From Deltaproteobacteria bacterium (GTDB lineage: Bacteria > Desulfobacterota > Desulfobacteria > Desulfobacterales > Desulfobacteraceae): a stretch of 7,798 nt of DNA. Below the pieces are notes generated by a model that had not been told where the DNA came from, did not search any database, and worked only from the letters and a program-made list of their open reading frames with translations. Below are positions 5,517-7,798 of the stretch, in pieces; the stretch's first letter is position 1, and each line of letters starts with the position of its first letter. The stretch is from NCBI GenBank assembly GCA_003647385.1, contig QMMT01000076.1, positions 1 through 7,798 on the forward strand, written 5' to 3'. The position numbers and the translations under genes are program-made.

Positions 5517-6242
5517 ATGACACATTATTTTTTATTTGGAAAAACAGACCAGGGACTTCATAGAAAGAAGAATGAAGATACAATTCTGGTAAATGAAGAT
5601 AAAGGATTTTGTCTTGTTGCAGATGGAATCGGTGGGACAGCCGCCGGAGACGTTGCAAGTCAGCTGTTTGCCCGAACAGCTTCAGACGTCTTTTCCATGG
5701 AACAAAACCCAGATGGCAGGGAGTCTGAACGGGTCAAAAAAACTTTTTTGATTGCCAATGACAATATATTGAAGTATGCAAAAAATAATCCGGCATGTGA
5801 AGGTATGGGATGTACAGCGGAATTGTTGGCGTTGAGTGACAAACGGTACGTCCTCGGTCATATGGGTGACAGCAGAGCATATCGCCTCCGCAGGGGGAAT
5901 TTAAAACAGCTGACCACTGATCACTCCCTGGTGCAAGAGCAGTTGGAACAGGGAATGATCACCAAAGAAGAAGCCGCCACTCATTCTTTCAAGAACGTCA
6001 TCCTGAGAGCAGTGGGAATAAAAAAGAATCCGACCCTGGATCTTTTAAGAGGGACTCTTTTCCCCGGAGATCTTTTTCTCCTTTGTTCAGATGGCCTCAC
6101 AGATATGATAGAGGATTCCCTGATAAAAAAGCATTTGGTTTCTAAGACAGATATCAGGAAAAAAGCTGAGGATCTTATTCATGAAGCGAATGCCCATGGG
6201 GGAAAAGATAACGTTTCTGTTGTGTTAGCTCAAATTTTATAG
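5517..6242 (+). CDS. PP2C-family Ser/Thr protein phosphatase
   Basis: 241 aa, the usual length for a stand-alone bacterial PP2C (PPM) phosphatase, cytoplasmic with no TM helix. The metal and phosphate-binding motifs are complete: HRKKNED (R16, E20, D21), ADGIGG (D36, G37), GMGCTAEL (97-103), GHMGDSRAY (D118), TDHSLV (134-139), CSDGLTD (D192), and GGKDNVS (D231, N232). The family hydrolyses phospho-Ser/Thr using two or three Mn2+/Mg2+ ions. The gene starts 1 nt after the kinase stop with only a weak CAGAGA upstream, implying translational coupling and a fixed writer/eraser ratio. The most likely substrates are the kinase activation loop and the kinase's targets, including whatever the nearby FHA protein recognises. 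It ends 3 bp from the end of the convergent thiolase-like gene. Confidence 0.96.
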   Translation: MTHYFLFGKTDQGLHRKKNEDTILVNEDKGFCLVADGIGGTAAGDVASQLFARTASDVFSMEQNPDGRESERVKKTFLIANDNILKYAKNNPACEGMGCTAELLALSDKRYVLGHMGDSRAYRLRRGNLKQLTTDHSLVQEQLEQGMITKEEAATHSFKNVILRAVGIKKNPTLDLLRGTLFPGDLFLLCSDGLTDMIEDSLIKKHLVSKTDIRKKAEDLIHEANAHGGKDNVSVVLAQIL

Positions 6243-6245
6243 CGG

Positions 6246-7742
6246 CTATATTAAATCTGCAATATTCATGTTTCTGGAAGGGTCAAATTTTACCTTCACT
6301 TTTTGTCCAACCCTGTTTTTTGATGTAAGCTGACTAAAAATATCCGGATGACTTTGTGTCCTGGCAATAAACCTGAAATTATCCGGTGTTTTTCCGTAGA
6401 GTACAGCGTATGAGGGGCTTTGATCCATTGCGTAAATAATGGTATATGTTTCAATGATTCCTATGCCTGTGACCTGACCCTTTATTTCAACAGGCTCTGT
6501 TCCAGCAAGACAGTCTTCTTGATCCCTTATATCATGATCTTTAAATTCACCCTCTAAAGGTTTCGAACCATAAACACCTGCCGCATGTTTATGCATAAAC
6601 CAGCCAAGGGCTGTGACAAGGCCATTTGATTTTTCTCCCATACAAATTTTTTGGGCAAGCGTGGCAACGCCGTGGAGATTGTAATTATTGCCTGGTCCTC
6701 CAAAGAAACCAAGACCGCCCGTCAGTGTGAGGGGCCTTGGATCGTTGTCTTTTATTCCGATCATTTTTTTTGCAATGGAAACCGCACAGGGAAAACACGA
6801 ATAAAGATCAAAACAATCTATGCTTTCCAATGACATACCAGATCTTTCCAATGCTTTTTTAACTGCTGCTTTAAGGGGTGGGCTTGATGTGAAATCAGAT
6901 TTTTCAATCATAAAGCGCTGCCGGTCTTGAGCATATCCACCACCAAGGAAATAGACTGTTTCCCGGTTTTTTTGTAAATATTTTTTGGCGGTTTCCTCGG
7001 ACATTAATATCACTGCAGCTCCCTGATCAACCGTAACAAATGAATTCATGAACTTGGTATAGGGGAATGCAACAGGCCTGTTGGCCAGACCAGGGGTGAT
7101 GATTTCTTCCGGAGATCTTAATTTTTTTGACCATGAATAAGGGTGATTTACAGCAGCCTTGCTGAAATCAGACCACATCTTACCAATTTGTGTGAGATAG
7201 GTTTTTAGATCCAGGCCAGATGCCGCCCACAGTGCTGTCTCAAAAAGAGGGAACCCCTGCAGGGGATGTTCAATACCATGTTGATTTTCCAAAAGTGTGG
7301 ATCCGATTAAATCATCCCCTGGATAATCTTTTGGAATACCCCTGAACAATGCGCTTTCAATTTTTTTTATTTTTTTTTCTCTTTGCACATAGGCTTCAGC
7401 GCCGGCAATGAGAACAGAATCCAGTTCATTGCGGGCAATCATGCCGGCAGCCATATTGATCAGTGTCTGGGGGGAGTTTCCGCCAATCCCGGAAACATGG
7501 GTAAATTTTGGTTTTGCATTCAGTTTTTGGGCAAGCTGTTTGGCAGGGGATGTGTAGTGGCGGCTTAAGGTCCTGACAACCATAATCCCATCAAGATTTG
7601 TCAGAATTTTATTGGAAGTCATTGTTTCAGCAGCATCTTGGGCGGCTTTGCTCATCAATCCCATGGGATCCAGTGGTGTTCTATTCAACTCTTTGGGCTG
7701 AGTGATCTGGCCCCATCCCGCAACAACCACTTTTCGTTCCAT
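6246..7742 (-). CDS. Thiolase-superfamily protein with C-terminal extra domain (TLP1-like), catalytic residues altered
   Basis: 498 aa, longer than a usual thiolase (about 390-400). Residues about 1-395 have the thiolase fold signature: VVVAGWGQ near the N-terminus, LIAGAEAYV (111-119), VTVDQGAAVILMSEE (236-250), LERSGMSLESIDCFDLY, and TGGLGFFGGPGNN (341-353). Residues about 410-498 are an extra beta-rich domain (SYAVLYG, VGQKVKVKFDP) resembling the extension of thiolase-like protein type 1. The nucleophile region reads GGNSPQ (87-92), with Gly or Asn where active thiolases have Cys. The HEAF/HDCF-type motif reads YSCF (314-317), and the GHP motif reads GGP (348-350), so ordinary thiolytic or condensing chemistry is doubtful. 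It may bind or transform an acyl-CoA by other means, or act as a partner subunit. AAGGAT about 10 nt before the ATG supports the start. It is convergent with the phosphatase, and no functional link to the kinase cluster is visible. Confidence 0.9.
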   Translation of the reverse strand: MERKVVVAGWGQITQPKELNRTPLDPMGLMSKAAQDAAETMTSNKILTNLDGIMVVRTLSRHYTSPAKQLAQKLNAKPKFTHVSGIGGNSPQTLINMAAGMIARNELDSVLIAGAEAYVQREKKIKKIESALFRGIPKDYPGDDLIGSTLLENQHGIEHPLQGFPLFETALWAASGLDLKTYLTQIGKMWSDFSKAAVNHPYSWSKKLRSPEEIITPGLANRPVAFPYTKFMNSFVTVDQGAAVILMSEETAKKYLQKNRETVYFLGGGYAQDRQRFMIEKSDFTSSPPLKAAVKKALERSGMSLESIDCFDLYSCFPCAVSIAKKMIGIKDNDPRPLTLTGGLGFFGGPGNNYNLHGVATLAQKICMGEKSNGLVTALGWFMHKHAAGVYGSKPLEGEFKDHDIRDQEDCLAGTEPVEIKGQVTGIGIIETYTIIYAMDQSPSYAVLYGKTPDNFRFIARTQSHPDIFSQLTSKNRVGQKVKVKFDPSRNMNIADLI

Positions 7743-7785
7743 AGAAAAAGAAATCCTTATTCAAAATCTTAAATTTGTGCAAGTG

Positions 7786-7793
7786 TTACGTAA
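7786..7793. promoter_or_regulatory. Short palindrome TTACGTAA upstream of the thiolase-like gene
   Basis: A perfect 8-bp palindrome lies about 44 bp before the ATG of the thiolase-like gene, in the 56 bp of upstream DNA available. It could be the core of an operator, for example for a TetR or GntR family regulator of acyl-CoA metabolism. It is too short for a confident call, and the promoter is probably partly outside the window. Confidence 0.15.
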
Positions 7794-7798
7794 AATAC

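Noticed and set aside
1..6242. Threonine phosphorylation branch of a type VI secretion system (PpkA/PppA/Fha type)
   Set aside because: FHA, kinase and PP2C match that set, but no Tss/VipA/Hcp/VgrG gene is present in the window and the neighbours are wall-directed lipoproteins. It remains possible only if T6SS genes lie outside.
6651..7568. Plus-strand open frames opposite the thiolase-like gene (6651-6833, 7383-7568)
   Set aside because: Short, with no motif, opposite a 498-codon gene with clear family signatures.

Overview
The window looks like part of the chromosome of an anaerobic deltaproteobacterium (Desulfobacterota, perhaps Desulfobacteraceae-like). This is inferred from protein style only: a moderately AT-rich genome, a Hanks-type kinase with the HRDISPQN catalytic loop common in delta/myxobacterial kinases, double-membrane lipoproteins with LysM/TPR domains, and a thiolase-like protein. 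I see no mobile element, RNA gene or CRISPR array.

Left block (1-2735, all minus strand, transcribed from about 2770 towards 1): a polysaccharide deacetylase lipoprotein, then a TPR/LysM lipoprotein 8 nt downstream, then a cytoplasmic FHA-domain protein whose start overlaps the preceding stop (TAATG). The FHA gene runs off the left edge inside a proline-rich linker. The two lipoproteins carry matching LysM-like modules.

Centre: a divergent intergenic region (2736-3013) with candidate promoters on both strands. It also holds a tandem 9-bp repeat at a 10-bp period, a 9-bp inverted repeat whose left arm covers the plus-strand -35 box, and a 10-bp direct repeat 93 bp apart.

Right block (3014-6242, plus strand): a two-TM sensor protein with no output domain but a cytoplasmic CPLCG knuckle; a Ser/Thr kinase with the same periplasmic sensor between two TM helices and a C-terminal Hanks kinase domain; and a PP2C phosphatase starting 1 nt after the kinase stop. 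With the FHA reader across the divergent promoter, the locus holds sensor, writer, eraser and reader of protein Ser/Thr phosphorylation beside two envelope/peptidoglycan lipoproteins. The simplest inference is an envelope-state signalling circuit that uses a histidine-kinase-like topology with a Ser/Thr kinase output.

Far right (6246-7742, minus): a convergent gene for a thiolase-superfamily protein with an extra C-terminal domain (TLP1-like). The usual catalytic Cys and His positions are replaced. It ends 3 bp from the phosphatase and is probably functionally unrelated.
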